This document shows positions 1 to 15,000 of a stretch of 36,838 bases of DNA, in pieces; the stretch's first letter is position 1, and each line of letters starts with the position of its first letter. The notes below the pieces were generated by a model. That model was given only the letters and a program-made list of their open reading frames with translations. It made no database searches and had not been told where the DNA came from. The DNA comes from an uncultured Clostridia bacterium (GTDB taxonomy: Bacteria > Bacillota > Clostridia > Christensenellales > UBA1242): NCBI GenBank assembly GCA_944372435.1, contig CALVZD010000009.1, positions 1-36,838 on the forward strand, in the 5' to 3' direction. Position numbers and translations under genes: made by a program.

Positions 1-3000
1 AAACAAACTGCTTCCGGCGGTGCTGCCATAGGTCATATTGCTTGTTCCATGGTGAGCCTTTTGAGCATAGTAGTTGCCAGTGTCGCTGTTATAACCACCG
101 CCATTATGCAGGCCATTGATGTCAACAACACTCCAATAACGCGTTTGGGTGCGAACTAGATTATCATCATTATTATATTTGATAGTTCTGGTTGATTTGA
201 TGTAGAATTTTGTCATTGCGCCAAGTTCGTCAGTTTCGGCTATGACAGGGGTTGGTCTGCTCGTCTCCTCAGCAAAATAAATTTTGATATCACCATTGTG
301 GAGAGATAAGTTGTTGGCATCTGCTGAGCTGTGGATATAAGGTTCGTAAGTTGGCATAGTTACAACAACAGAATTTGTAACTGTTCCAAACAGTCCATTT
401 CTGTAAACAGTGCCATCGTTTTTGCCACTATTATTCGAAACTTCCTTATTGCTGCTATCTAGTCCTATCGCGCTTGCGTAAACATTTTTGATATTTTGTG
501 CGTTAATTTTATACCAAACTCTTGCAAGCCCTGTGGTGTTAGAAGTAGCTAACACATTCTCGCTGTTAAAACTAGCTGCAGTAAAATTTGAACCCCTATT
601 AATATAATCACCGTCCGGACTGTTGGTATCACTTGTCACAAAGAATTGTGTAAAATTGTCATTGGTTGAAGCACTCGTGCTGCCCAGTGCTTCGATGAAG
701 CCGGTGTTTGTGCAGTTTGAAACTGTTGACGAGCCGCTCGCAATTATGCCAGCTGCATAGGCTGCTCCACTGTCTTTTGCAGCATTGATGCCCTTGTTGC
801 CGGCTTTGATCATTGAGGTGTTGTAGCAGTTGGTGATTGACCCGTTTGTGGACATACCAACAATTCCGGCAGCATAAAAATTGCCCGCAGGATTAATTTT
901 CGTATTGTCTGTCGATGTTTTTACATAGGCATTGAAAACAGTGTTCTCGTTGCCGCAATAGGAAATGCTTGAACCTGTCCAACCTCCAGTGATTCCTCCA
1001 ACAACAGCGTTGCTGATGCTATAAACATTAATCGGAGAATAGTTGAAAGAAGACGAAATGTTTGCAACCGATCTACCAACGATGCCTCCTACGTTTATGT
1101 TGTCAAGTTTTCTATTGACATCAATTTTAACATAATTTTTGCAATCAGAAACATTTCCATCAGCCAAAGCAAAAAGTCCCCCGACTGCAACATCCATATA
1201 ATAAGCATTTTCATTTGAATTATTTGAGCCTTTCGAAGCCATAGTTGTAGTTCCGTCAACACACAATAGGCCGGTCGCAATAACATTGTCAGCAGTTCCT
1301 GTGAGATGAACCGCAACAACTGCTTGAGCGTTAAGATCCGCATCGGTTACGCGGAGGTCGGAGATGTTTTGAACAGTGCTAAACAGCGTTTCACCGCGAA
1401 GATTGCTGATCGTGTGCTCTCCGCCGTCAAAGTTTGCAACGTCAGAGAAGTCGAGAGATGACCAAGAGCTAGAATAAGTCGTTTTTGCAAAGTCGATGTC
1501 GTCGATCAGGCGGTAGCTTATGGTTGTGTCCTCCGCTTGCACAAGTTTTGTGACATTTGGGATGTCTGCTGTTGTGACTGCATCTGAGCCTGAACCTATT
1601 GTGACTGATGTTGCAAACGCTTTGAATGCGGCAAAGTTGCGCACAGGATAGCCATAGTTGGTTGCTTCGTCTTTTGACCAACCCTTGTTAGAGTCTGATT
1701 CAGAAGTGATTAAGATTCCATTCTCTGGAACTGTTCCCGAGTCGCTGTCGTTGCAAGATTTTGGATAGATCCAGTCGGTGTTTGTTAACGCTGTGTTTGC
1801 TGTGGCATTGCCTTCTTCTGTCGTCGTGGTGATATTTTTTCCAAAAGCGTCGCCAAGTGCGTTGGAGTCATACCCAAAGTTTGTGGTTTCTGCACTGCCG
1901 GTTATGCCGATCGAAACTGCATTAGAATTAACTATGTTATCGCTTGTGTAATCATTCCAGCTGACGCGCGAGATGGTGTAGCTGTCGAAAATGCTGGTGT
2001 TTGCGACTCCGTTTGTGAACGAGTAAAGACTAGCATCGATGTAAGAGGTCACCGTGCCCGAAGAATAGGTGTTGTTGATGAAAATTTTGTTGAAGTCGCC
2101 TGTGGCAGCACTTGCAGTGGTTGCAATGCCGGAAGCTATGCCTGCGCTAGTTGCGCGGTAAACGATTTTGAGCGACGAGGAGCTCTCGTTGATATAGCCA
2201 GAGGTGATTTTGCCGACTATGCCGCCGATGTTGGCTTGAACAGTGCCGCCAACCGAAAGCGTGCCAGACGAGATGCTTGCATAGACGATGCCGCCAGTCA
2301 TGGTGTTGACAATGCCGCCACGGTTTGTGCCATCAGTTGTTACATCTTGCGAGCTTCCTGTGTCTGGGGCGTTAATCTCTGTTCTGACACCAGAGATGAA
2401 GCTGTGAACAGACAGGCTGTCAATAGGCACAGTTTGCTCTTTCCAGTCACCGATAAAGGCAAAGGCAGTGTTTGAGAATGTTATATCAGACGGATCTGTT
2501 GTATCATCTGTCAAAGATTCGGTTGTTCCTGTTGAAGCTGCATTGGTGTAATAAGTTATGCCGTTTGTTGAGTTTGTTGAGTTTGTGCCAACGCTTTCCG
2601 GATTAAGCTTGGTACCCAAATCGCCTGCGGACACTGCTGGGGTGCCGGTGACTGTGCTTGTCAGTTTGCCAATGATTGTTTTGAGTTTGTCGCTTTCAAC
2701 GGTGGTGTTATAGTCATCTCCAGCAGTATATTTAGCTTCACCTTCCTCATTTGGCGAGTAGCCTGCCAAATAGCTCTCACCGGTGTCTTTATAATTCAAA
2801 TCCACCGCGTTGTCGCTGGTTGCAAGCACAAGCTGTGAGGAGTAGTAGTTTTTGGTGGTGGCAGCGTCGCCATAAGTAACAGTGTTTTGTGCTGCGTTGC
2901 CGACCATGGCGTTTGCATAGTGAGTGGTGCCACGAAGCTGGTTGTTGTTTGCATAGTGAGTGGTGCCACGAAGCTGGTTGTTGTTTGTGAACGCCACGAT

Positions 3001-6000
3001 GTTGCTTTGGATTGTCACTTCAGCATCTGCGCCCACCTGGCCAACGACGCCGCCGAAGTAGTAAGCAGAAAGTGAATTGAAGTCGTTTGATGGCGTGTAG
3101 ATCGCGTCGCCATAGGTTTTGTTGGCTTCGATGTTTGCGGTGCTGTTTCCAGTGGTGGTGACAATAGTTCCCACAACGCCGCCGATTTTGTGGTCGCCAT
3201 CGTTGCTTGTGCCGCCAAACACTTTGAACGCGCCTGAGAAGACGTTGTTTGTGATCTTTGCTCCGACGCCTGTCGCGCTTTCAGTTGTGGTCAAGTCGCC
3301 AACGATGCCGCCCGCTGTCAGATTTTTTGCCGAGACAAACACATTGACATCGCTTGCGGTGCCAGTGATTGAAAGTGTGGTTGCACTTTCTGTTCCATAT
3401 GCCGCGCTGTAACCAAGCACGCCACCAACAGAGACACTGGTTGCGGTTGGTGTAACTCCACTTCTGCCTGTTCCCGTGCCGCCCGAGTTAGCATTTCCAA
3501 GTGCCCATATGACGGCGGTGTTGTTGATGTTGCCTGAAACAGTGACTACGCCGGAACCAGAGGTCTCGCCGATCAATCCGCCGGCACGGAGGTAGGTGTC
3601 TGTTGCATAAAGTCGAATATTTTCCTCTGCCGTGTTGACCTTGAAGTTTGGATCAGCAGAAGCCTCGCCTGTCACACTGATGGTGCCAGCTTCGTTTTTG
3701 CCGACAAGCGCACCTGCGCTGATTGATCCAGCCTTGAAGGCTTGATTAAATGTGGTAGTATTTTCAACTTCAAAGTCGTCTTTATCTAATGAGATTTGTG
3801 AGTCTGACTGCGTGAAAGTTTCAAACGAGATGTCAAGGTTTTGCATAGTCAAAACGCCACTGTTTGTGCCGACAATGCCGCCGATGTTTGCTGTGGAAAT
3901 CGTGGCTGAACTGCTTGAAACTGAGCCGACGATTTTAAGCTGAACTGACGGAGTGATTGTGACGGATGAGCCAGTTGCGATCTCGCCAAAGAGCATTCCG
4001 GCTGAAAGGTCGTTGTGTTTTTGCCCGATCGAAATGTTGAAGCCAAGCTGAGGCTGATAAGAGCCTGATGTGGAAACATTTGTTGTGAAAGAACCGTTAA
4101 AGCTGCCGACGAGCCCACCGATTGAAGACGTGATGGCCTCTCCCTCAGCAGGTTCTTCTTCAGCGTCATCTTCTTCTGTTTCGACCCCTGCGTTGACATT
4201 GACATCGAGTTGTTGGTTGTAGGTCTCGGTTTTTTCGAATGCCATCGAAACGCTTGCCGCCGAAATCTGCCCGAACAGGCCGCCGACATAGATGTTAGAG
4301 AAGGTTGAAACAGACGGTGTAACATTAACTTTTGACAGGAAAACATCTTCTGTTATGCTTTCCGTTTGCGACTCTGGCAGACGAGCTGAAATGTTGACGC
4401 CGGTTGGTCTGACGTCGCTCCCAGCACTTTCACCGCTGGCAGGTGTTGGATTTGTGAGATTTCCTACATAAAGTCCTGCATAGAGGTTTGCAGAACCACT
4501 TGTTGTGACCTGCATAAAATCTGCGCCTGGTGCCAGGTTTGGATGTTTTATCGTGATGTTTTGCAGGCGCAGCGTTTCAAAGCTTGAAGACTGCACAAGC
4601 TCACCCACAAGCAAGCCGACACTTACATCTACATCATCGATCTCAGCGTTGTCTTTAAATTGAACAACAGCGTTCGACCCTGTATTAGAAATTTTCGAGA
4701 AATACATCGTTATGTTGATAAAGTTGCTGTTTTCGGCGCTTGGTGCAAGCAGACCTGCGTTGCCGCTGTCATCGACTGTTATCGACACTGGGTCAACATA
4801 CCAAGTGCGAACATTGATGAAATTGACATTGTTGATTGGGTTTTCAATAAATGGGTAGGAAATTGTTGCCGAATCTCCTCTATTATCTATTTCAGAACCA
4901 GCATCAGTGCTAGAACCGTTAGCGGTGTTGGTTCCTCCATAGAACACGATGTTGAGGTTTTGGAAGGAAACGCCTGTGGTGACGCTTGAAAACAGCGATT
5001 GGTTGATGACAATGCCTGGATAGTTGGAACCAAGGGCATCGTTTGATGTGACACGATCTTCGCCAGAGCCAACCTCCCATGGTATTGTCCCCTCAGTGGT
5101 TTCATTGAACCAAGTGTTGTCGGTTGCGCCAATCAAGCGGCCGGAGAATGAGTTGATGATGTTTAGTGCATTGTCTTCTCCTCCAAGATAGTTTGAAAGG
5201 TCGACATAGCCATAGCTCACGGTGCCGTTTGAGTCGACTGAGCGGCCTCTGACGCGCACCTCGATTGAGGAGTTTGACATTTGGCTGAGAACATAGGCGA
5301 TGTTGTCTTGGTCAAGGTAGAGATAGCTTGGAGAGCTTGTGAGGTTTATCGTTGGGAAGAGCTCGGTTGTTTCATGAGTCCAGTTTTCGATGCTCCAAGC
5401 GTTGGAGTTGATGAACGCACCGTTTGTCACGGCATAGCCGCTTTCTGGATTTGCAAAGGTGGTGAGCGATTGAACATTGAACACATAAAGTGCGTCTGTT
5501 TGTTGGTCTCTATCACTGTAAATATCGCTTTTTACTGTAACAGTGTGCGCGCCTGAGCTGTAAGATTCCATGTAGCCGAACGATTTGTCGTCTGTTGCGC
5601 CCTCTATGCCAGAGAGAACTTGGCAAACGACAGGCTCGACGCCGTTTCTGTTGCCGACAACTGCGCTGATTGTGCTGATAGCTTGAGCTCCAGCGGAGGC
5701 CGTGTTGTAAGCCTCGCCCAAAATTCCAAACTCATTGAAGGCGTTGACAGCTTTTAAGGTCAAGCGAACTTGACTGGTGTCACCCGAATTATAAGGAATA
5801 AACCTGCCGAAAAGTCCGCCAAAGTTGGAAGCAACCCCTTCTGTGTTTTCGCCGTTTGCATAAACGTCGCCTGAGACATAGACCTCCTGCAACAGCAAGG
5901 TCGACTGAATTGTGGCGCCACTTGCGGTGTCTTCGACTGAGAAGTCGCTACCCTCAACCGAGAAAGCGCCGCCTGCGAGTCCGCCCGCATAGCCGTTTGT

Positions 6001-9000
6001 GCTGATGTTAGGATTTATCGCGTTGAGTTTGCTGTAAGCCACATAAACAAAGCCATTTCCGAAAACGCCGAACAGGCCGCCGACATATTTTGGCTGATAA
6101 GCCTCTGTTGCTGCCGAGGTGTTTTCAAACAGATCCAAGATGCCGCGCTCTGCGTTTGTGTTTCCGTTGATATAATAATTTGACATGCTGCGCTCGATTT
6201 CGGCTTGCAGGGTCTCTTCATGCTGAGTCAGCACTTGATAGAAGTCGCCGTTGGCAATTCCGACAAGGCCGCCAGCGATAAAGTTGTAAGAGAGGATTTT
6301 TGCAGTGATGTTTTCGCCGCGGCCAACATATACCGCCGCGTCCTGAACTTTGGTTTGCACGCCGGTGTAGCCGATCGCGCCGCCGACAACCTCACCTCGA
6401 ACGTCGAGCGAGCCGGTGACACTGATGTGCGCCACTTGATAGTCTTCGTTTGTCAGCGATGAAGAATAGGAGTAAGCAGTTTGTGTTGAAAGCGCGCTGT
6501 CATAAAGGTCGACATAGCCTGCGATAGCGCCAGCAAATGAAGCAAACCCAAGGCCAGAGTCACTTGCAAGAGAGCTGTAAAGCCTGCTGTCATTTTGAAG
6601 CGCATAAGTGCGCACTGTGGCAGGGTTGAAAATCCAGTCGCCAGCGCTGGTGACATGAGTGTAAAGTGCGGTGCTGCTGACAGTCGTGTTAGAATTGTAG
6701 TAACCGCTTTGCACGATTGCACCGGAAACTGAGAGCCCAACAAGAGCGCCGTCGCCGATCGCAGCGCCAACGATTCCGCCGGTGACATTTCTGCCATAAA
6801 TTCCGCGCTGCTCGGTTTGGTCGGTGACCTCTTGCTGCGTCATTTGAATGTTTAAGATGCGCGAATCCTTTGCGTAGCCAACCAGACCCCCTACCATGAC
6901 GGTGGAGCCAGCTGCCACGGAGTCGATTTCGAGATTGAGGTTTTGAATGAGCGCACCGTCAGCGCTGCCAAACAATCCGACTGTTGTCGTGTTGCTGCTG
7001 GATAGCGAGATGTTGCTGATCGTGAAGCCGTTGCCGTCGATCGTGCCCTTGAAGGTTTTGTTCACCGACTGAATTTCTGCGTTGCCGAGCGCGTTGTTGA
7101 GCTCGGAAAGATCGATGTCGGTGGTGAAACGATATGAGCCCAAGATCTCGGTTGCTGTGAACTGCGCTGAGAGCGAGGTGGAGGTCGAATCGCCCATCGC
7201 CTCTTTAAGATCTTGCGCTGAGTTGATGAGGATTGGGTTGATCTCCTCGCCGTATGCAGTGTTGTAAACAGTTGCGAGCGAGTCGTCTTGATTTTGCAAG
7301 GTCGAATATGGCAGGAAATATTCCTCCTCGGTTTCAGATGCCACATAGTAGCGGTGCGAGATCGTTCGCTTTGTCAGGCTGATTGGCTCGACGCCATAGC
7401 CATCCACGATCCTCCACACGCCGTCATCGGTGTCAGAATCGGTGTTGAAAACAAAGCCGTAGTATGCATTTTGGTTGTTGACCTCATCTTTGTTGATCAG
7501 GTTTGCATCGTTAAGCGCCGCCTGAACGTCGCTCGACGAATCGGTGCCTTGATCGGAGATGTAATAATATGAAAGCTCGATCGTGCCGGTGTTGAGCGGA
7601 TTGCCCACCGAGTCGTAGCCAGAGAAGCTCAGCTGGTGCGCGTTGTTGGCTTCAACCGCCGAAGCCGAGTAGCTGGTTTCGATGAAGCCGCTGTTTTGAT
7701 AAACAAAGCCGGCGCCGACCACGCTGTTTGTGGTTGAAGAGTTGGAGATAAGGATGTTTGAATAGCCGTCGCTGATCTGGCCGTTTTGCGAGTTTTGCAC
7801 GACAAACCCTGCAACGATTCCCCTTGCAGAAATGCTGGAACCGGTGCGGTGGAAGGCGTCATAGCCTGTGTCATTTTCGCCCAAAACGCCCTGAACTGCT
7901 GAGGCGCGGATCTGACCTGAGTTGGAAACGACAAAGCCTGCCGTTTGCGATGTGTCAGACGATGAAAGGTTTGTGATTTGAATGTTGCTCACGCCACTTG
8001 ATGCGATCTGGCCTGAGTTGGAAACGACAAAGCCTGCCACACTGCCCTGAGCGGAAAGCTCGAACAGCGAAAGCTCGCGAACTGAATAGTTGAAATAGTT
8101 GCTGCTTGCGACCTGCTCGCCGATCAAAATGATGTCCTCGCCGCCAACTTTGGAGTTGGTGATCGAGCCGGTGTTTTCGACAACAAAGCCGGCAACACGG
8201 CTGCTGATCGACGAGTTGGCGTCGATGTCGGCAAACGAGGAGCCGCGCACAAAATTGACATAGAAGCCGGTGCCTGCGGCGTCATCTCCGTTTGGATTGT
8301 AAGAGGTCACTTGGCAGTTTGTCACCGTGCCGTTGTTTGTGACAGCAAGTCCAGCGATACTGATCGTGGAATAGCCTGACGACGTTACATCAACGGTGAT
8401 CGGGGTTTGATAATAGTTGACCCTGAGATTTTTGATCGTTGAACCTGATGCGATCGTTGTGAACAAGCCAAGCTGGAGCGTGCCAGAGCCTTGCAGGTTG
8501 AAGCTTTCGATGTTGATCGAGTAGCCATTGCCGTCAAGTGAGCGGAAGTTATCAGACGAGATTGGCGTGTAGTTTTGCAGCGTTATGTCATTGAGCAGGA
8601 TGTAATCTTGCGCCTGACCTTCTTCTGCCACCTGCAAAAAGTCCTCCGCCGTTTGGATGATCAGAGGTCTGTCGAGATCGGAATAAATCGAAACGCCGAT
8701 TGCAAAGTTGGTTTCAATTTGATAGAGCGCATCCGAGCCCTCAGACGCGATTCGGATCTCATCGACAAGGGTGAGATAGATTGGAGTTGCGGTTGTGCCG
8801 ATTCCGGTGACTGTCAGACCCTCTCCATCGGTGTAAGTCAGCCTGAATCTGCCGTTTGAATAGGTGAAAGCGCCGTCGCTTGTTTGCGTGAATGCAAGCC
8901 TTGTGCCGTTCATTTCAAGGCGCTGATAGATTGGAACGGCTTGGCTATTTTGATAGTTTATCGAAAAGCCGCTTCTTGTGGCGTCATTATAATAGCCCAC

Positions 9001-12000
9001 ATTTTGGAATTGCGCGCGGATTGCGTTCAAATTTGCAACAAGCTCGCTGTCGTCTGCGTTTGACTCGTCGTATGAATAGGTTTGAGGATCAAAGGTATAG
9101 TTGAAGCGCAAGAGGTTTGTGATGCCCACCCAGCTTGTGAAGAAATAGGTGTTGGAGTTTTCATCATATGTTGCTCCGTCGAGCTGCGCCGAAACAGGCT
9201 CGATGTCGACGATTGTGACATATGCGTTGGAGTTTTTGCGCTCCTGAACGCCGTTGAGAACCCTAACAACGCTCGCTTGAACTTCAAAGGTGCCGTTCAC
9301 AGTGTTTCCACCACTCACAATTCCGGCATTAAGCGAAGCATAAAGCCTTGCTGTGAGCGTTTTTGTGCCGTCTGGGTTTGGCGTGGTCACCCAAGCGGAG
9401 CGAGGCGCGATCGTGATGCCAGTTGCGCCAACCGCGGTGAGATAGTCGATGTCCTGGTCTTGTTGCAGGCGAATTGAAAGCTTCGCCATACCGCCTTTTG
9501 CAAGGATTGTGCTGACCTGACCGTCGACCATGATTTCAGCCTCTGGCAGATAGGTCACATAAAGCTGATATGTGACAGGCTCGCCGATTGGCTGGTCGTC
9601 TGCACCATAGAAGGTGGCAGAGATGACGAAAATCGTGTCTTGCGAGATGTTTTGAGAAGCGTAAAGCCTGAAATTGTAAACGCCGCTTGTGTCGCGTGAC
9701 ACTCTGACGCCGCCTACGATCGCTGTTGCCGAGCCGACATCGACGGTGTATTGCGTGCCGGTCAATCCATGATCCGCGAGCTTTGTCATCGTCAAAACGC
9801 CATTGCTTGGCAAAAGCGAAACGGCATCGAGCGCTTGGTAGGTCAGCGTCATGTGGTCATAATAGGCATAAGTTGGGTCCACGACGATAGACATGAAAGA
9901 CGCTCTGCCTGGTGAAATCACCGACACTTGTTCTTCGGTTCGTGAATATATGATTTGGCCGTTGTTGTTGCTGACGTTTGATGCGCGATAGTTTGCTATG
10001 TCAACATAGTTGATCTGCTGGCTGCTGAGCGTTATGCCCACCTTTCTGCCCTCGTTTGCCGAAGTGCCTGAGCCGGACGAGAGGATGAGAGTGTAGTTCT
10101 CATCATGCGCGATCTGCGATCGATAGCTTTCATCAACATGCATCGTGATCGTGTAGGTGTATCGATCAATATTAAACCCTTCCCTTGCAACGTTGATATA
10201 CAAGATTTCTGTTGCAAAGCTTGCAGTTGCGGACTTACTAGGAGCATTAATTACAAAAGTGGTTGAGGTTTCTGCAATACTTTCCGTTTTTAAATCATCA
10301 AAAGTCAAAAGCTGGTTGTCGGAGTTTTGCAGTTGCAGGATGAGCGTGTCGGAAGCTGAGTCAGTGACAAGTGTCACCTCGATTTTTGAGGTCACAGCAG
10401 GCTCAATTCGCACTGATTCGACATTCGTCAAAATTGCGTTGGAGCCTTGGAATGGTCTGACAAGCATGGTGCTAGCAAACTGCGAAGCTATGGCGGTTTG
10501 ATAAGCGGTGTCAACCGCGTCAAAATCATTCACCAGAATTGTTGTGGTCAAAGCGAGAGCGGTTTCGCCTTTTCCTTCCAACTCGCTCGAAATGCCTTGT
10601 GAGAGCGAAATCTGCCCTATCATGCCGCTGATTGTGTAGTTGGCATTTCCTAATTCTTCTGGATCTATTTCGCCTTTAAGGCTGATATCTGGCAGGTAGA
10701 TCTGGCGAGGCTGAGGCTCGCCTGCAAGGTAGACGCTGTTTTTTACGCTGAACTCTATGTAGGCGCTTTTGCCCTCCTGCAAGTCAAAGCCGCTGGTGAT
10801 CACGCCGTTATATCGAGCCGTGAAAGCTTCGAGGACATATATAACTTTGAAAGCAAACGGCTGCGTTTGTGTGTAGTCATGCCTGCTTGAAACCGTGAGG
10901 GTGACATCGCCGGTGCCTCTTATTATAATGTTGTTGCCAGAGATGTCGACGATTTGGCTGTTGCTGCTTGACACCACTATGTTTGGATTGCCAAACAGTT
11001 CTTCAAACGAGATTGTGTTGAGCTGCGCCAGCGCGTTTGCCGAGGCTTGTGAAAGGTTGCCTGTGTTTTGCAGCCTGTGGAAGAAGAGTATGCCGCGGCT
11101 GCCCTCCGAAACTGGAAGCGAGATGCTGGTTTGCTGAACCTTTATGCCGCTCAAATTTGTCAGCGTTTGCGCTTGATAGAATCTGAGGTGCGGCTGGCCG
11201 CCACGAACATAGTCTTGGAAGCCCTCATCTCCCTCAGAGATCCAGTATTCTGGACTCATAGCATCAGGAGAAGGCACTGAAACGGTTGCATTTCCAGACG
11301 CATAGTAATAGTTCGTGCTTGAACTTGGTAATGAAGCGCCATAATTTCCGAGCATTGAGAAGCTGTTGGTGACGGTTGGATTGCTTGTGACATAGCCAAC
11401 AAATGCGCCGGAGCCAGAAAGAAGTTCACCTTCTGCTCCTGTTTTCTCAACAAATGTCAAAGCATCTTTGCTAAAAGTTAATGTAGGTGTTGCACCAGTG
11501 TCATCCCATTTCGCTGAATAGTTGTAAACATAGCTGTGAGTGACTGAACCGCCGTCAGCATAGCCGACAAAACCGCCGACATAGTTTGCAGAGATCGTGT
11601 TAAGCTCGCCGCCATCGTCAAGTGTTTCGTCAGCAAACAAATAGAACTCGCCATAAGTGTGAGTGATGCTTCCGGTGTTTTTGCCGGCAAAGGTGCCTGC
11701 ATAGGTCGTGGCTTCCAAGACTGCTGACAGGTCAACTTTCACGCCTTCGACGCGAATTTCGCCTGTTTCACTGCCCAAGCTGCCGTTGTTGATGCCAACG
11801 ATTGCGCCGGCAAAGGTGCTGCCTGTTTCATCGGCATAACCGCCGCTCACAGTGCTCATAGAAACGCCGGAGCCTGCGTTTATTGTTGTGATCGTGATGT
11901 TTGAAATCGAGCCGTTGTTGGTGTTTGCAACAAAGCCTCCGCCTGTTACCGTTCCAAAGATCGTCAAGCTTTCCACCTTTCCGGTGGTTGCAATCGAATC

Positions 12001-15000
12001 GAAAAGCTGCTCGCCAGTCAGATGAATCGAAACATTTTTGTCATAGCCTTTGACGGTGCCCACAAGGTTTTTGTCGGCATTGTCATAATCTTCAAGCTCT
12101 ATCGACTGCATGAGCACATAGTGCAGATTTGGATCGATGTTTTCAAACTGCTCGGCGGTGTAAATCCGCGTTGCGGTCTCTTCGCTGCGGCCGTCTGCCA
12201 CTGTGACAGGGATCCTGACGATCACATCGCTGTATTCAACCTGTTCGCTGTCGCCTCCCAAAAAGTAGCCGCTGCAAATGGTCTCATAGTTTGCGTGCAG
12301 CGCCGAAAGCCGAATTTGTTGGCGCGCGCCCTCGGAGTCGAAGTAGACTATGTAGTCAATTCCGCCGATTGAGCGGATCGCGTCGGTTGGAAGCACATAA
12401 ATCGTTCCTGTTCCGCCAAACGTTGCGCCACTTGCAAAAGTGACAACGCCAAGCTCGCTGATTTGCACGAGGTTTGCGCTTGTGCCGCTATTTGCCTCAA
12501 AGATGTAGGTCAAATCGTCGTTATAGGCGTCAAGTGGATCTGTTGTGGTGACAATTGTGAACTGGCGGTCTGTTTGCGCCTGTCCATATAGGTCGAGATA
12601 GATGCTGCCGTCAAGCGTTTGGTTTTCCCACCTAACGCTCTCAACTCGCGTTGCGCTTGTGATTGAGATGTTGATGCTTGTGAAATAATCGGTTGCAAAA
12701 TCTTCGTAGCTGACAACCAAGGTGTCGTTGAACACTTGCAAACCGTTTGTCGTGTTTGCGATGAGATCAAAAGTCAGCTCAGTTGCACTGGCAGAAAGGT
12801 TTGTGATGTAATATTCAGCGTCTGCTGGAACTGAGGTGACATAATTTCTACTTGATCCGTCTGGAACTTTATCCACCAAGATATAAACAAGCGCGTTGTT
12901 CACTGTTGAGCGGAAAGAGAATTTGCTAAGGTCAAAATAGGTGATTGGAGTTGTGTCGAGCCTGTAAGTCACTCGCAATGAGGACTGCGAAAGGCTGAAA
13001 TCGTTGAGCGAGATTGAGTCTCTTGCCACGAGCGACAAGCTGTTTGGTGTTGATCTCAGGCTGGTTGGAGCGGTGTAACCCTCCAAGAAAAACCAACGAT
13101 GAATATTTTGAAGCTCATGTGAATAATTATATCCACTAAATGTGAAAACAACATAGCCTTGGATGTCGCTGTTCACCGTCAGTCTGCCGGTTGTTGAATC
13201 AAAGGTGACGGCGGTGGTGTTTAATTCAAGGTTTCCATGCCCAGCAATGTCATGATAATCTGATAAAACTTTGTCAGCGTCTGTAACTTCATAGTCCTCA
13301 GCAAAGCTGTAAAAATCAAAACTGTAAAGGTCTCCCCTGGCCGTTGCGCCGGTGTTTGTGCTTATGCCAAGCGTCACCGAGTTGGAGGAGCGCATCGTCA
13401 GGCTTGAAAGAGAAAAGTCTGTCGCGCCTGAATCTGTTTGATTGGCGTTCTGCCTGTCCACCACAACCGCTGTGTTGCTGCCAAGATAGCTTATTGCGGC
13501 GCTTTGCAGCGGAGTGAAAGCTGTGACTGTGATAGCGTTGGTTGAGCTGAAACCGCTTCGGTGGAAGATTTTAATTTCGATGCTCTCAGTGATGTTGGTT
13601 TGAAGGTTTGAAACGCCAAGAATCACCATGTCACCATCAAGCTGCAAGCTGACATCAAAATTTTCAAACTCTTCGACATACAAGCCATCAAAGATGTCGG
13701 CAACGGTGAGAGAGGTTCCGTCAGCATCAGCATAGGAAAGGCTCAACTCGCTGCTGGCCGTGCTCTCTGTGAGCGTTGAGATGTAAAGGCTTGTGTCGCC
13801 AGTTATGTTGAAGTTATCGTTTGGAGCTTCTCTTCTTGTGAGAGTGAAAGTCAAGCTAACGGCGCTCGACTGAGTTGAAACGAAAGTCACATCAACAGGA
13901 TCCGAGCCAGCATCAAGCGCCTCAAAATAAACGGTGGCGTTGTTTGGAATTTCAGCGCTTTGATAGCTGCCGTCACTTTCGGTGAAAGTAACTGATTTCA
14001 AAAGCTCTCCTGGCACTTGATAGCTAACCGTGAAGAGCGAGCCGAGGTTTTTAGAAGAAGTTATGAGGAAGGTTGCATCCTCAACGGTGTTTGGCCCGAG
14101 CACAACCTGAAATGGTCTGCCATATGGCATATCAGAAGAATAGTTGTTGTAGATGTCAAACGAGCTGTCGCTTGCGACAAGTTCGCCGTCGGAGGTGACA
14201 GTTATGCGATCAACTGCATCGGCAAGCTCGACCTCAAAGTTCTGCGTCGTTTGCGAGTAAGCGACATTGTTGTATGAAACCGTAAAGTTGATCGTCAAGG
14301 TTTGGATGTTGACATTTGGGCTTTTGGCGCGAATGAGATAGTATGGATTGTCTGACAAGTCAGAGCCTTGAATGAGCACATCGAGCGCGTCGACAGGCTG
14401 GCCGTTTGAGCTGACCTGCCAAGAGGTGGAAAGTTCGCTTTGATCAAGCCCAGTAAAGTCGAGCTTGACAAATAGCTCTGCATCCTCTTTTGTTTCGTCA
14501 TTTTTGATGAGCGTGTATGGGCCGGAATAGGTTTCGTATCCAAAATCTGCATCTCTGCTGAAAGTCAAAGTTGGAGCGGTGAACGAATCGATGACATCAA
14601 GCGTCACCGGCGTTGAAAGCGTTGTGTAAACCGAGCTTGCCACAAGGTTGATTTGCTCGCCGACATAATCCTCACCCACTGTGAGAACGTTGCCGGTTAA
14701 GCTCAAACCAAGCTGGCTTTGCTCTTCGGCAAAACTCCAAGACACATCTTGACGGTTGCTTTCGCCGTTCGGCCTGCTGGTGATTTCAAGATAGCGGCTG
14801 GATGAAAGGGTGTTCGATTGCCCTCGCAAAACAAACTGGTCGTTGTTTGCCTCTGGATCTTTTTGACTGAGGCCGACGATGTCGCTGTAAACATAAACGC
14901 TGATCGTTCTCGTGCCGCTGCCCTCCATGCTGCGAAGTTCGACAAGCCCAGAGCCTTCGCTTTGTCCGGTGATCGTGATGAGGGTTGTGTTGGTCTCTGA

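Noticed and set aside
3849..4346. 165-codon frame on the minus strand, and a series of similar frames across 1-15000
   Set aside because: All lie in alternative frames of the giant lipoprotein frame, with Ser/Arg/Gln-rich nonsense products and no ribosome sites.
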